The notes beneath the pieces were generated by a model. That model was not told the DNA's origin and did not search any database. It saw only the letters and a list, made by a program, of their open reading frames with translations. The translations under genes were made by a program, and so were the position numbers. Positions 25,869 to 34,007 of a stretch of DNA of 64,000 nt are shown here, piece by piece (position 1 is the first letter of the stretch; each line of letters opens with the position of its first letter). Where the stretch lies: positions 124,001 to 188,000 of the forward strand of contig JAHFED010000003.1 in NCBI GenBank assembly GCA_023248635.1, given 5' to 3'. Source of the DNA: Myxococcales bacterium. Lineage in GTDB: Bacteria; Myxococcota; UBA727; VGSZ01.

Positions 25869-26055
25869 GCTGGCGCGTCTTGAAGTGCTGACGGTTCAAG
25901 CCGCTGGCGCGTCTTGAAGTGCTGACGGTTCAAGCCGCTGGCGCGTCTTGAAGTGCTGACGGTTCAAGCCGCTGGCGCATCTTGAAGTGCTGACGGGTCA
26001 AGCCGCTGGCGCATCTTGAAGTGCTGAGGGTTCAAGCCGCTGGCGCATCTTGAAC
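25869..26055. repeat. Six-copy 34-bp tandem array of the palindrome
   Basis: Copies begin at 25869, 25903, 25937, 25971, 26005 and 26039, exactly 34 bp apart. Each unit contains GCTGGCGCGTCTTGAA (CAT for CGT in the last three), then AGTGCTGACGG, then TTCAAGCC, so adjacent units form the AAGcCGC/GCGTCTT palindrome. There are no unique spacers. It lies between the ROK terminator and the yceI-like gene. Confidence 0.9.
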
Positions 26056-26108
26056 AGGGCGACAACTAGAACCGTCTCACCGCTGGGTCTTGTCATAGGA
26101 GCTTGTCG

Positions 26109-26828
26109 ATGTCGAAGCCGCTGCTGGTCGCTGCCCCCCTCGCCCTGCTGGCGGCCCTGGTGGCCTTTGCAGGCGCACCACCCGCCCCACCCCAAGCCGA
26201 GCCACCAGCGCCGGCCGCCACCCCGCCGGTTGCCACCGACGCCCTTCCCCCCGCCGGTCTGCGTACCTTCGTCATCGACGCCAAGAAGAGCGCCATCGTC
26301 ATCCAGGTGTTCAAAGATGGCGCCGCTGCGGCCCTGGCCCACGACCACGTCGTCGAAGCGCGCGAGTTCGCCGGCACCATCAGCGCCGACGCTGCCGATC
26401 CGTCGACGGCCAAGGTCGAGGTCACCGCTCAGACGGCTTCCTTCGTCAACGACGAGGGGAAGCTCCGCACCAAATACGGGCTCGACGGTGAAATTTCCGA
26501 CAAGGATCGCAAGGCCGTCGAAGAGAACATGAAGAGCAAGGATCAGCTCGACGTGAAGGGCTTTCCCACGGTGAAATTCACGTCGACGTCGGTGACCAAG
26601 GCCGCCGACGGCAAGCTCACGTTGGCGGGCAAGCTCACCCTGCACGGCGTCACCAAGGACATCACCATGCCTCTCGACGTCAAGCTCAGCGACGTCGTCA
26701 CCGGCAACGCCTCCTTTCGGGTCAAGACCAGCGACTACGGGATCAAGCCCTACTCGGCCCTGCTGGGTGCTGTGAAGAACAAGGACGAGATCGTCCTGCA
26801 CCTCCACCTCGTGGGACTCCCCCAATAG
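26109..26828 (+). CDS. Secreted YceI-family lipocalin-like protein
   Basis: A 239-residue protein with a signal peptide (about 1-23) and a Pro/Ala-rich linker (24-50). The rest is a YceI domain: RTFVIDAKKSAIVIQVFKDG, ALAHDHVVEAREFAGTI, VTAQTASFVNDEGKLR, FPTVKFTSTSVTKAADGKLTLAGKLTLHGVTKDITMPL and FRVKTSDYGIKPYSA. YceI proteins form a beta-barrel binding polyisoprenoids or similar lipids in the periplasm. AGGAG lies 7 nt before the ATG at 26109; an upstream TTG two codons earlier is less likely. Regulation is unknown, though the tandem repeat array ends about 50 bp upstream. Confidence 0.85.
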   Translation: MSKPLLVAAPLALLAALVAFAGAPPAPPQAEPPAPAATPPVATDALPPAGLRTFVIDAKKSAIVIQVFKDGAAAALAHDHVVEAREFAGTISADAADPSTAKVEVTAQTASFVNDEGKLRTKYGLDGEISDKDRKAVEENMKSKDQLDVKGFPTVKFTSTSVTKAADGKLTLAGKLTLHGVTKDITMPLDVKLSDVVTGNASFRVKTSDYGIKPYSALLGAVKNKDEIVLHLHLVGLPQ

Positions 26829-26934
26829 AGCGCCGCGCAGGCGCCACCGACTCGAAGCACTGTCGGTTGGTCGCCTCGGGTGACGGCGGAAGCCGGCCGA
26901 TGACAAAGACCTGCGCAGGGGACCGTGAACTCAG

Positions 26935-26940
26935 TACGCT
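26935..26940 (+). promoter_or_regulatory. Putative leaderless -10 box
   Basis: TACGCT, 6 nt before the GTG at 26947, supporting that start for ptsI. Confidence 0.35.
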
Positions 26941-26946
26941 CCCCGC

Positions 26947-28713
26947 GTGGGTTCGACGGCGCCGATGTCGGGTGAGCATGTGTTGCATGGCTTGGGAGTG
27001 GCGCCTGGCGTGGCCACGGGCCGCGTGCACCTCATCGATCGCCGTCGAAAAAAATACCCCAAGCGCCGCGTCAGCGCCGACGTCGTCGATGCTGAAGTGC
27101 TCCGGCTCGAGAGCGCCTGGCAGGAGGCGCGCGAGCTCCTGCTCTCTTTGAAGGAAAAGGCGGGCGAGCACAGCGCCATTCTCGAGGCCCATCTGTTGAT
27201 GTTGGAAGATCCCCTGCTCATCGACGGGGCCAAGAAGCACATCCTCGACGATCGCAAATGCGCCGAGTGGGCCATCCGCGCGACGGTGACCGAGATCCGC
27301 ACGCGCTTCGAGGCCCTCGACAACGCCTACTTCCGGGAGAGGCGCAGCGACGTCGATTTCGTCGGCGACCGCCTGCTGGATGCCCTCGGCGGCGATCCGG
27401 CGTCGGGGGGCTTGGCTGCCGAGGTCATCCCCGACGACGCCATCATCGTGGCCCACGAGCTCTCGCCGGGCGACGCCATCGCTCTCGCACGCCGAAAGGT
27501 GCGCGGCTTCGTCACCGAGGTGGGCGGCGCCACCAGCCACACCGCCATCCTGGCGCGCGCTCTCGAGATCCCCGCCGTCATCGCTTGCAAGGGCGTGCTC
27601 GATCGCGCGGCCTCTGGCGAGGAGATCCTCGTCGACGGTTTGCGCGGCGAGGTGGTGTTGTCGCCGTCGCCGGCGGCGCACGCTCGCTTCCAGACCTTTC
27701 AGAGCATTCACAATGCCCGCCAGAGCGATCTGCGCGCCGACGAAGGCCTGCCCGGCGAGACGCCCGACGGGCGCCGGGTGGAATTGCTCGCCAACGTCGA
27801 AGTCCCCGACGAAGTCCCCGCCGCCGTCGCCCGCGGAGCTGGAGGGGTGGGGCTGTACCGCAGCGAGTTCCTCTTCCTGAACCGCAGTGAGGTGCCGAAC
27901 GTCGACGAGCACGAGCAGGCCTACGACGCCATTCTGAGCGCCCTCGACGGACGGCCCGCCACGCTGCGCACCTTCGATCTCGGTTCCGACAAGCTCTCGG
28001 CGGCCATTCGCGCGCCGCGGGAGCAAAACCCTGCGCTCGGCCTGCGGGGCGTGCGCCTGGGCCTCGCGCGTCTGCCGGCGTTGCGGGCCCAGCTGCGGGG
28101 CATGGTGCGCTCGCTGTCTCGTCGACGACACGGCCAGATCCTCTTGCCGATGATCGGCAGCGTCGAAGAAGTGCTCGCCGTGCGTGCGCTCTTGCGTGAA
28201 GAGATGGACACGCTGCACGACGAAGGCGTCGACGTGTGGCGGCAGATCCCGGTCGGGGTGATGATCGAGCTGCCCGCGGCGGTGTGGATCGCCGACGCCC
28301 TCGCCGAGGTCGCCGACTTCTTCTCCGTCGGCACCAACGATCTCATTCAGTACATGCTGGCCATCGATCGCGGCAACGAGCACGTCGCCCACCTCTACCA
28401 ACCCTTGCACCCTGCGGTGTTGCGCGCCCTGCGCCACGTCGTCGAAGCCGGCCACCACGCGGGCAAGAGCGTCAGCCTCTGCGGCGAGATGGCCGCTGAC
28501 CCTTCCTTCGCCCCCGTCGTCCTCGGTCTGGGTTTTGATTCCCTGTCGATGCCGGTGGCCTCGCTGCGCGCGGTGAAGCACGTGATCCGTCGCTTCCGCT
28601 ACGACGACGCCCAAAAACTCGTACAGCAGTGCCTGGCAGCGTCGACGTCTGCCGCGGTGCAGAAGCTCGTGCGCAAAGAGCTGATCCTGCGCGGCCTGTA
28701 CGAAGCGGACTGA
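26947..28713 (+). CDS. ptsI: PTS enzyme I (PEP-protein phosphotransferase)
   Basis: A 588-residue enzyme that transfers phosphate from phosphoenolpyruvate to HPr. The N-terminal domain includes GLGVAPGVATGRVHL, and the phosphorylated His198 sits in EVGGATSHTAILARALEIPAV. The C-terminal PEP-binding barrel has GVGLYRSEFLFL, RTFDLGSDK, NPALGLRGVRL, GVMIELPAAVWIAD, FFSVGTNDLIQYMLAIDR and the active-site Cys region VSLCGEMAADP. GTG at 26947 has a TAnnnT box 6 nt upstream; ATG at 26965 is an alternative. No ptsH or sugar permease is nearby, so a regulatory or nitrogen-PTS role is possible. Its stop codon begins a dispersed repeat element. Confidence 0.92.
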   Translation: MGSTAPMSGEHVLHGLGVAPGVATGRVHLIDRRRKKYPKRRVSADVVDAEVLRLESAWQEARELLLSLKEKAGEHSAILEAHLLMLEDPLLIDGAKKHILDDRKCAEWAIRATVTEIRTRFEALDNAYFRERRSDVDFVGDRLLDALGGDPASGGLAAEVIPDDAIIVAHELSPGDAIALARRKVRGFVTEVGGATSHTAILARALEIPAVIACKGVLDRAASGEEILVDGLRGEVVLSPSPAAHARFQTFQSIHNARQSDLRADEGLPGETPDGRRVELLANVEVPDEVPAAVARGAGGVGLYRSEFLFLNRSEVPNVDEHEQAYDAILSALDGRPATLRTFDLGSDKLSAAIRAPREQNPALGLRGVRLGLARLPALRAQLRGMVRSLSRRRHGQILLPMIGSVEEVLAVRALLREEMDTLHDEGVDVWRQIPVGVMIELPAAVWIADALAEVADFFSVGTNDLIQYMLAIDRGNEHVAHLYQPLHPAVLRALRHVVEAGHHAGKSVSLCGEMAADPSFAPVVLGLGFDSLSMPVASLRAVKHVIRRFRYDDAQKLVQQCLAASTSAAVQKLVRKELILRGLYEAD

Positions 28714-28920
28714 TCCCCGATCTCGCTGAACTTCGACCGCGGACCGGTCTCGTTCATCTCCGTCGGGGATGCCCTTCTGGGAGGTCTGGTGCAGACCTCC
28801 CCCCGCGCCGGCGGAGCCGGACGCGGGGCCCCCCACCAACTCCGCGGGCGCGCTTCACGCGCATCATCCCGCGTCTTCCCATCTCGGAACGCGGTCGAAC
28901 ATCAAGCGGACGCGGGATGA
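28711..28920 (+). repeat. Structured dispersed element, copy A
   Basis: About 210 bp, nearly identical over large parts to the minus strand of 59375-59593. It can fold into four hairpins: ATCCCCGA/TCGGGGAT (28713-28770, with nested TGAAC/GTTCA and GACCG/CGGTC); GGGAGGTCT/AGACCTCCC (28779-28801); CCCCGCG-CCGGC/GCCGG-CGCGGGG (28801-28828); and TCATCCCGCGTC/GACGCGGGATGA (28864-28920). It begins at the ptsI stop and ends just before the moeA stop, so it lies between convergent genes. It could be a MITE-like element, a bidirectional terminator or a structured RNA. Confidence 0.85.
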
Positions 28921-28930
28921 GTGCTCATCA

Positions 28931-30169
28931 TCAGAGCGGAATGACGTCGACGACGGCCCCTGGTTCGATGCGCTCGGCGTCTTTGGGCAAACAAGCCAGG
29001 GCGTTGGCGTCGGCGAGCCCCGACATCTGACCAGAACCCTGGCGCTCGAGCAGACGCAACCGGCCAGCGGTCAGGCGCGCGCGCGCAAAGAAACGCAGCC
29101 CCCTCTTCTTCAAGAAGGGCTGATCGTCGTCGAGGATGGCCGTCGTCGTCGTCGGCAATACGTCCTGCCTTCCCGCCAGCGCGTGCAACAACGGCAAGCC
29201 GAAGAGGGTGAAGGTGACGAGAGCGCTGACGGGATTGCCCGGCAGCCCCAGCACCAGCACCGGCCGTCGTCGGTGCTGGGGCGATAGGGAGCCGAAGGCC
29301 AAGGGCTTGCCGGGGCGCATCGCGATCTGCCAGACGTGCAAGGTCGCGCCGAGCTGCACGAGAGCGGGTCGCACGAAGTCGTGGGATCCCACCGACACCC
29401 CGCCAATGGTGACAAGGACGTCGACGTCGTCGACGTCCATGCGCGCCACGTGGTCCGCCAGGGTGTCCTTGGCGATGCCGAGCATGCGGACCTCGGCCCC
29501 CCCCGCGCGGGCGGCAGCGGCGATGGCCCAGGCGTTGGAGTTGACGATGACGTTGTCGTCGGAACCATCGGCTTCGCCGATTTCGCGCAGCTCATCTCCC
29601 GAGGCCAACACCGCAACGATGGGGCGGCGAACCACCTCGACGCTGGTGTGCCCGGCCGAGAGCAAGAGGTTCAAGCGGGCCGGCGTGACGACGTCGCCGA
29701 CCCGGCCCACCACCGCCCCGCTGGCGACGTCTTCACCCCGCGGCCGCACGTGCTCCCCGACCAGGGGGATGTGGTCGATGACAACCTTGCCCTCCGCCGC
29801 TTCCCCGGCGCGGCATTGCTCCCGCATGACGACGGCATCGACTCCCGCGGGGATGGGCGCCCCTGTGGTGATCGCAACCGCCTCGCCGGCGCCGATGGGG
29901 GTGGAGCTGCCATGACCGGCCAACGACTGAGCGACGATCCGCAACTGCGTCCCCACGGCGACCACGTCAGCGGAGCGCACGCCGTAGCCATCCATCGCGC
30001 TGTTGGTGAAGGGCGGGAGCGCACGACGGCTGTGCACGACGGTGGCCAGTGCCCGCGGACGTGGATCAAGCGCGAGATCGGTGAGGGCCACGCGCTCCAA
30101 CGAGAGCGGATGCGCCGCCGCCAGCATGCGAGCGCGGGCGTCGTCGACGTCGAGGAGCTCGCTGCTCAT
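28931..30169 (-). CDS. moeA: Molybdopterin molybdenumtransferase MoeA
   Basis: A 412-residue MoeA/gephyrin-family enzyme that inserts molybdate into adenylylated molybdopterin. LPPFTNSAMDGYGVRSADV is the typical N-terminal motif, ITTGAPIPAGVDAVVMRE and EHVRPRGEDV follow, and the MoCF-binding domain has VLASGDEL, NSNAWAIAAAARAGGAEV, VTIGGVSVGSHDFV, IAMRPGKPLAFG and VLGLPGNPVSALVTF. The C-terminal domain IV is complete. AAAGGG precedes the ATG, which overlaps the stop of the upstream gene by ATGA. The two form an operon with the metallophosphatase/cytochrome gene, although a functional link is not obvious. Confidence 0.94.
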   Translation of the reverse strand: MSSELLDVDDARARMLAAAHPLSLERVALTDLALDPRPRALATVVHSRRALPPFTNSAMDGYGVRSADVVAVGTQLRIVAQSLAGHGSSTPIGAGEAVAITTGAPIPAGVDAVVMREQCRAGEAAEGKVVIDHIPLVGEHVRPRGEDVASGAVVGRVGDVVTPARLNLLLSAGHTSVEVVRRPIVAVLASGDELREIGEADGSDDNVIVNSNAWAIAAAARAGGAEVRMLGIAKDTLADHVARMDVDDVDVLVTIGGVSVGSHDFVRPALVQLGATLHVWQIAMRPGKPLAFGSLSPQHRRRPVLVLGLPGNPVSALVTFTLFGLPLLHALAGRQDVLPTTTTAILDDDQPFLKKRGLRFFARARLTAGRLRLLERQGSGQMSGLADANALACLPKDAERIEPGAVVDVIPL

Positions 30170-31776
30170 GGACCCTTTCTCCGCTGGTGGCCGGGCCCAA
30201 GGATCTTGAGCAAGCGTTGCTCGTAGATGAAGCTGGCCGCGCTCTCGATGTGGGGCGGGAGATGACAGCCGCGACACACGACCTCGTCGACGACGCGGTG
30301 GATCTGGCTGGCGTCGCCGCTCTGAGCGTGCAGCGATCCCGGGCCGTGGCAGCTCTCGCATTGCACACCGGTGAGATCTTTGTCGACGAGCAAGGTGGTG
30401 GTGCAGGCGCCGCCGGCGACGTCGAAGCCGGCGGAATGGCAGCCCACACACGAGCGATCTTTCTCGCGTCCCGCGCTCACCAAGGTCGGCCAGGCCTGGC
30501 TGTGACCCGATCGGTGGGTGATCTTCTTGCCCTCTTTGGTGGTGGCGACGACATCGACGAGGGCCTGTTGCCAGGTGTCGAAGGCGGCGGCGTGGCAGGC
30601 CTTGCAGGTGGCGGCGCCGACGAAAGAGGGCGCCCCTGCTGCTGGCTCGGGGCAGGTCACGCCTTGCTCACAGTGGCCGACCAGCGAGGGAATGGAGCGC
30701 TCGTAGTAGGCGAGCTCTCGCTGGGCCTGGGCCTCTTCGTTCATGCCGCGCTGCAAAGGGATGGCCTGCACCACCACCGCCGGGCCGGTGACGACGTCGC
30801 TTTCGCCGTCGAGGCCCGCACGCTCCTGCGCGAAGACATCGCGGCGCTGCTGCTGGAATTGCTTTTTCTCCCCGTCGGGGAGGGCCGCCAGCAATCGCTC
30901 GAGCTCGAGCAGGCGCACATCGAGCAGCTTCTTGCGGGCCTCGATGCTGGCCTGATCGTGCAGACGCAGCGGCGCGCCCTTGGTGCGTCCCTGAAGGTGC
31001 AGCGTGACCAAGCCCGCGTACTGGGACTGCCAACCCGCCGAGACGACGACGGCGCTACCAACCTGTTGGGGAGCCAGCGGCGCCTCGGGCGGACGGCCGA
31101 CGATGACGACGTCGACGCCGGACCAGGTTGCGGCCCGCACCAGAGCCTCTTTGAAGCTCATCTGGGCCAAGACGATGACCGCGTCGTGCACAGTGGCGCC
31201 CACCGCCTTGGGCACCAACGCAGGGTCGTCTTTGTCGTCGGTGCCGACGACCAGGAGCTTCGACCCTCCGCGCTCGACGAGCTGCGCTTGGCCGTGCTCC
31301 AGCGAAGGGATCCCATGCTTGCGCAAGAGCCCGTCGCGAAAGGGCGCCCCGCGGACGTCGTCGAGGGGCCCCCGCGTCGTCGCCACCAGCCCAGCGCGGG
31401 CGTAAGTCGACACCAGGAGCTCGGTGCGGGCCTCAGCCTGGCAGCGATCAACCGCGCCGTCGTCGCTCAGTTTTTCAAAGAGGAGATCCCCCGCATCGAC
31501 GACGACCACGCGGCCGCCGAAAGCCCGCTGCGCGTCGTCGATGAGGGCCTTGAAGCGGGCGATGCCGCCGAGGGGATCACCGGTGCAGCCGCAGGGCTCG
31601 ACGTAGCCCTGCACCCCCGCGGTGTAGAGCAGGGCGATGCCCGTCGCGGTGGCTGCAAAGGGGGCGGACTCCATCTTCGTCGTCATCGTCGTCGGGCTGG
31701 GCTCGATGGCCTGGGGGATCGGGCGCGCGCACGCCGCCGACAAAAACAGCAAACAGGAAAGAGCAGAAGCCCGCAC
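30166..31776 (-). CDS. Metallophosphatase-multihaem cytochrome lipoprotein
   Basis: A 536-residue protein. The signal peptide ends in a lipobox (LFLSAAC, Cys16). Residues of about 45-260 resemble a 5'-nucleotidase/metallophosphatase domain (LLYTAGVQGYVEPCGC, RVVVVDAGDLLFE, VVIVGRPPEAP), although the classic D-x-H and N-H-D/E motifs are weak. A helical coiled linker (about 285-330) leads to a C-terminal domain with four CxxCH haem sites (CKACH, CVGCH, CESCH, CRGCH) and the HRSGHSQAW stretch found in periplasmic multihaem proteins. It should be anchored outside the cytoplasm. It shares a 20-bp divergent promoter region with the HD-ThiE gene. Confidence 0.78.
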   Translation of the reverse strand: MRASALSCLLFLSAACARPIPQAIEPSPTTMTTKMESAPFAATATGIALLYTAGVQGYVEPCGCTGDPLGGIARFKALIDDAQRAFGGRVVVVDAGDLLFEKLSDDGAVDRCQAEARTELLVSTYARAGLVATTRGPLDDVRGAPFRDGLLRKHGIPSLEHGQAQLVERGGSKLLVVGTDDKDDPALVPKAVGATVHDAVIVLAQMSFKEALVRAATWSGVDVVIVGRPPEAPLAPQQVGSAVVVSAGWQSQYAGLVTLHLQGRTKGAPLRLHDQASIEARKKLLDVRLLELERLLAALPDGEKKQFQQQRRDVFAQERAGLDGESDVVTGPAVVVQAIPLQRGMNEEAQAQRELAYYERSIPSLVGHCEQGVTCPEPAAGAPSFVGAATCKACHAAAFDTWQQALVDVVATTKEGKKITHRSGHSQAWPTLVSAGREKDRSCVGCHSAGFDVAGGACTTTLLVDKDLTGVQCESCHGPGSLHAQSGDASQIHRVVDEVVCRGCHLPPHIESAASFIYEQRLLKILGPGHQRRKGP

Positions 31777-31782
31777 CCCCTG

Positions 31783-31790
31783 GCTATAGT
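31783..31790. promoter_or_regulatory. Putative bidirectional leaderless promoter
   Basis: Only 20 bp separate the GTG at 31776 (minus) from the GTG at 31797 (plus). The overlap GCTATAGT gives TATAGT on the plus strand and TATAGC on the minus strand, each 6 nt from its start codon. One shared TATA-like core could thus serve both genes, leaving no room for ribosome sites. No -35 is clear on either side. Confidence 0.45.
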
Positions 31791-31796
31791 CCGTTT

Positions 31797-32972
31797 GTGA
31801 GCCTCGTCGAAGAAGCCGATCGCATCGCCGTCGACGCCCACGCGGGCCAGACCCGACGCCACGGCGCGCCCTATGTGTCCCATCCGCGGGCGGTGGCCAG
31901 CATCGTCGACGACATGGCCTTTGCCTGCGAGCTGGCCATCGACGACGCCGTGCGGGCCACCGCCCTGCTGCACGACGTGCTCGAAGACTGTCCCCGCTAC
32001 AGCGCCTCTCTGCTCGCCGAGCGCTGCGGCAAAGACGTCGCCGCCGCCGTCACCGACCTGACGAAGACGGGCAAGGGCGAGAGCGCCACCGCGGCGTACT
32101 ACCAGCGACTCCACCAAGCCCCGACGACGACGAAGCTGGTGAAGATCTGCGACCGGCTGCACAACCTCTCCGAGCTGCACAAGCAACCCGACGGCAAGAA
32201 GGTGCGCAGCTACGTCGACGAAACCCTGGGGCACGTTCGACCGCTCGCCCTTGAGCTGCACGCGGGGTTGGTGGCCGCCGTCGACGACGCCATTGACAAT
32301 GCCAGGGCCAACCAGGGCCTCGAGACGTCGGCGCAGCCTGACAGCGGGCTCTACGCCATCGTGTCGCCGTCGGCGTCGCTGCTCCTGCGGGTGCAGGCCC
32401 TGCTCGATGGCGGCATCGCGCGGTTGCAGTTGCGCGTGAAAGGCGACCTCGACGACCGCGCTTGGCTCGCTCTCGCCCAAGAGGTGCAAGCCAAGTGCGC
32501 AGCTCGACAGGTCGCCTTCGTCATCAACGACCGCGCGGATTTGGCCTTCGCCGCCGACTGTGGCGTGCACCTCGGCGACCGCGATCTCCCCTCCTCTTGT
32601 GCTCGGCGTCTGCTGGGTCGCTCCGCGCTGGTGGGCGCCTCGACCCACGACCTCGAACAGCTGCGGGGCGCCGACGTCGACGGCAATGCCTGCCACCTGG
32701 CGCTGGGACCCGTGTGGCTCTCGTCGACGAAGCAGACCCACCCGACCGTGGGCGTCGACGTGCTGCGGCAGGCGTGCGCGACCACCAGCCGCCCCATCGT
32801 TGCCATCGGCGGCATCGACACACCTGCCCGCGCGGCAGAAGCAGCCCGGGCCGGCGCCGCCTTCGTCGCCGTCCTAAAAGCCTTGAGCTCCGACGACGTC
32901 GACAGCGTTCATGGCCTCGCCCGGCGCTTCGCCCTCTCCTTCGCCGCGGGGCGCGCGACCGGCGCACCGTGA
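31797..32972 (+). CDS. thiE: SpoT-like HD hydrolase fused to thiamine-phosphate synthase
   Basis: A 391-residue fusion. Residues 1-165 resemble the HD hydrolase of RelA/SpoT and MESH1 proteins: HAGQTRRHGAPYVSHPRAVA, ALLHDVLEDC (HD pair) and LVKICDRLHNLSELHK. Residues of about 185-385 are a ThiE/TenI-type barrel: VAFVINDRADLAFAADCGVHLGDRDLP, LVGASTHDLEQL, ALGPVWLSSTKQTHPTVGVD and PIVAIGGIDTPARAAEA, carrying the pyrophosphate- and thiazole-binding residues of thiamine-phosphate synthase. The start GTG is 6 nt from a TATAGT box. It overlaps the next gene by GTGA. Joining possible alarmone hydrolysis to thiamine synthesis is unusual. Each domain is well supported; the joint function is inference. 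Confidence 0.83.
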   Translation: MSLVEEADRIAVDAHAGQTRRHGAPYVSHPRAVASIVDDMAFACELAIDDAVRATALLHDVLEDCPRYSASLLAERCGKDVAAAVTDLTKTGKGESATAAYYQRLHQAPTTTKLVKICDRLHNLSELHKQPDGKKVRSYVDETLGHVRPLALELHAGLVAAVDDAIDNARANQGLETSAQPDSGLYAIVSPSASLLLRVQALLDGGIARLQLRVKGDLDDRAWLALAQEVQAKCAARQVAFVINDRADLAFAADCGVHLGDRDLPSSCARRLLGRSALVGASTHDLEQLRGADVDGNACHLALGPVWLSSTKQTHPTVGVDVLRQACATTSRPIVAIGGIDTPARAAEAARAGAAFVAVLKALSSDDVDSVHGLARRFALSFAAGRATGAP

Positions 32973-33688
32973 GCCGACGTCCGCTGGTGCTCTTGCCCCC
33001 CGATCTCGATGTCAGAGAGACCAGGCGCGGACCCCTGGGCCTGCTGGTCACCCAACGGCCCTACACCAGCCGCATCCTTGAAGCGGGCGGTCTGCCGCTG
33101 GTGATGCCCCCGGTCGACGACGACGGCCTCGATCAGCTGGTGGCGCTCGCCGACGCCCTGGTCTTGCCTGGGGGCGGCTTCGACATCGCGCCCCACCACT
33201 ACGGGGAAGAGCAGCTGCCCACCTGTGGCGAGCTCAAGCCCGAACGCACCGACCTCGAGTGGGGGCTGCTGGTGCGCGCCGAGCGCAAGGGCATTCCCGT
33301 TCTCGGCGTGTGCGGCGGCATGCAGTTGATGAACGTCGTCCGCGGCGGCGCGCTCTTTCAAGACATCCCCTCCCAAGCCCCGTCCCATCTGGTGCACAGC
33401 CAAGAAGGATCCAAGCGCCTGCCCTGCCACGTCGTCGACATCATCGCTGACACCCAACTGGCCGGCCTGGTCGGACCCGGGCCCCTGCCGGTGAACTCCA
33501 CCCACCACCAGGGGGTGAAGCGACTCGGCGTCTCCCTGCGGGCATCGGCGACGGCGACCGACGGCCTCATCGAGGGGCTCGAAGACCCCAGCAAGGACTT
33601 CTTCGTCGGCGTGCAATGGCACCCGGAGAGCATGGACGAAGAGCCCCACCGCGCCATCTACCGCGCCCTCATCGACGCCTGCCGCTGA
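32969..33688 (+). CDS. Class I glutamine-amidotransferase-like hydrolase (peptidase C26)
   Basis: A 239-residue protein of the gamma-glutamyl-GABA hydrolase type (PuuD-like). LVTQRPYTSRILEAGGLPLVMPPVDD and LVLPGGGFDIAPHHYG are the N-terminal framework; the nucleophile Cys lies in VLGVCGGMQLMNVVRGG, and the His/Glu pair in GVQWHPES. STHHQGVKRLG is also typical. Members cleave gamma-glutamyl bonds of small molecules in the cytoplasm. The GTG start overlaps the HD-ThiE stop, so the two are co-translated. The 320 bp after it contain no gene. Confidence 0.85.
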   Translation: MSRRPLVLLPPDLDVRETRRGPLGLLVTQRPYTSRILEAGGLPLVMPPVDDDGLDQLVALADALVLPGGGFDIAPHHYGEEQLPTCGELKPERTDLEWGLLVRAERKGIPVLGVCGGMQLMNVVRGGALFQDIPSQAPSHLVHSQEGSKRLPCHVVDIIADTQLAGLVGPGPLPVNSTHHQGVKRLGVSLRASATATDGLIEGLEDPSKDFFVGVQWHPESMDEEPHRAIYRALIDACR

Positions 33689-34007
33689 GCCGGCGCACGG
33701 GTCTTCGGGTGCCGCGACGGCCCTGATCTTTGGGCGATGGACGGGCGGACAGGTGGCCGATCCCACCGACAGCGACGTCAAAATGATGCTGGCTCTGAAA
33801 CTCCTCGGTGTGACGCGAGACACTCCGGGAAGGAGGCTGCGGCCGGCCCTACGATGAAAGTTGTGATTCACGTCGCAATCTCAGACCTGCTTTGTCCAGA
33901 TTTTCCCACTTCAGACGCAGCGCGTTGATGGTTCAAGAGGCGCCAGCGTCTCGAACATCAACGCTTCACCGTTCAGGACGCAGCGTCTTGGACCCGAGGT
34001 AGCAGCG
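33689..34007. other. Intergenic region with degenerate palindromes
   Basis: This 319-bp gap has no convincing gene. Near its end are two degenerate members of the palindrome family: TTCAAGAGGC-GCCA-GCGTCTCGAA (33932-33955) and a shortened copy at 33972-33992. The promoter of the first minor-pilin module probably lies here, but no box stands out. Confidence 0.6.

Noticed and set aside
25869-26055. Possible CRISPR array
   Set aside because: The 34-bp units are contiguous and near-identical with no unique spacers, and no cas gene is present.
28769-29287. 172-codon frame running through the dispersed element
   Set aside because: The same frame reappears in the second copy, but the conserved part is explained by hairpins; it also overlaps moeA. 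Not treated as protein.
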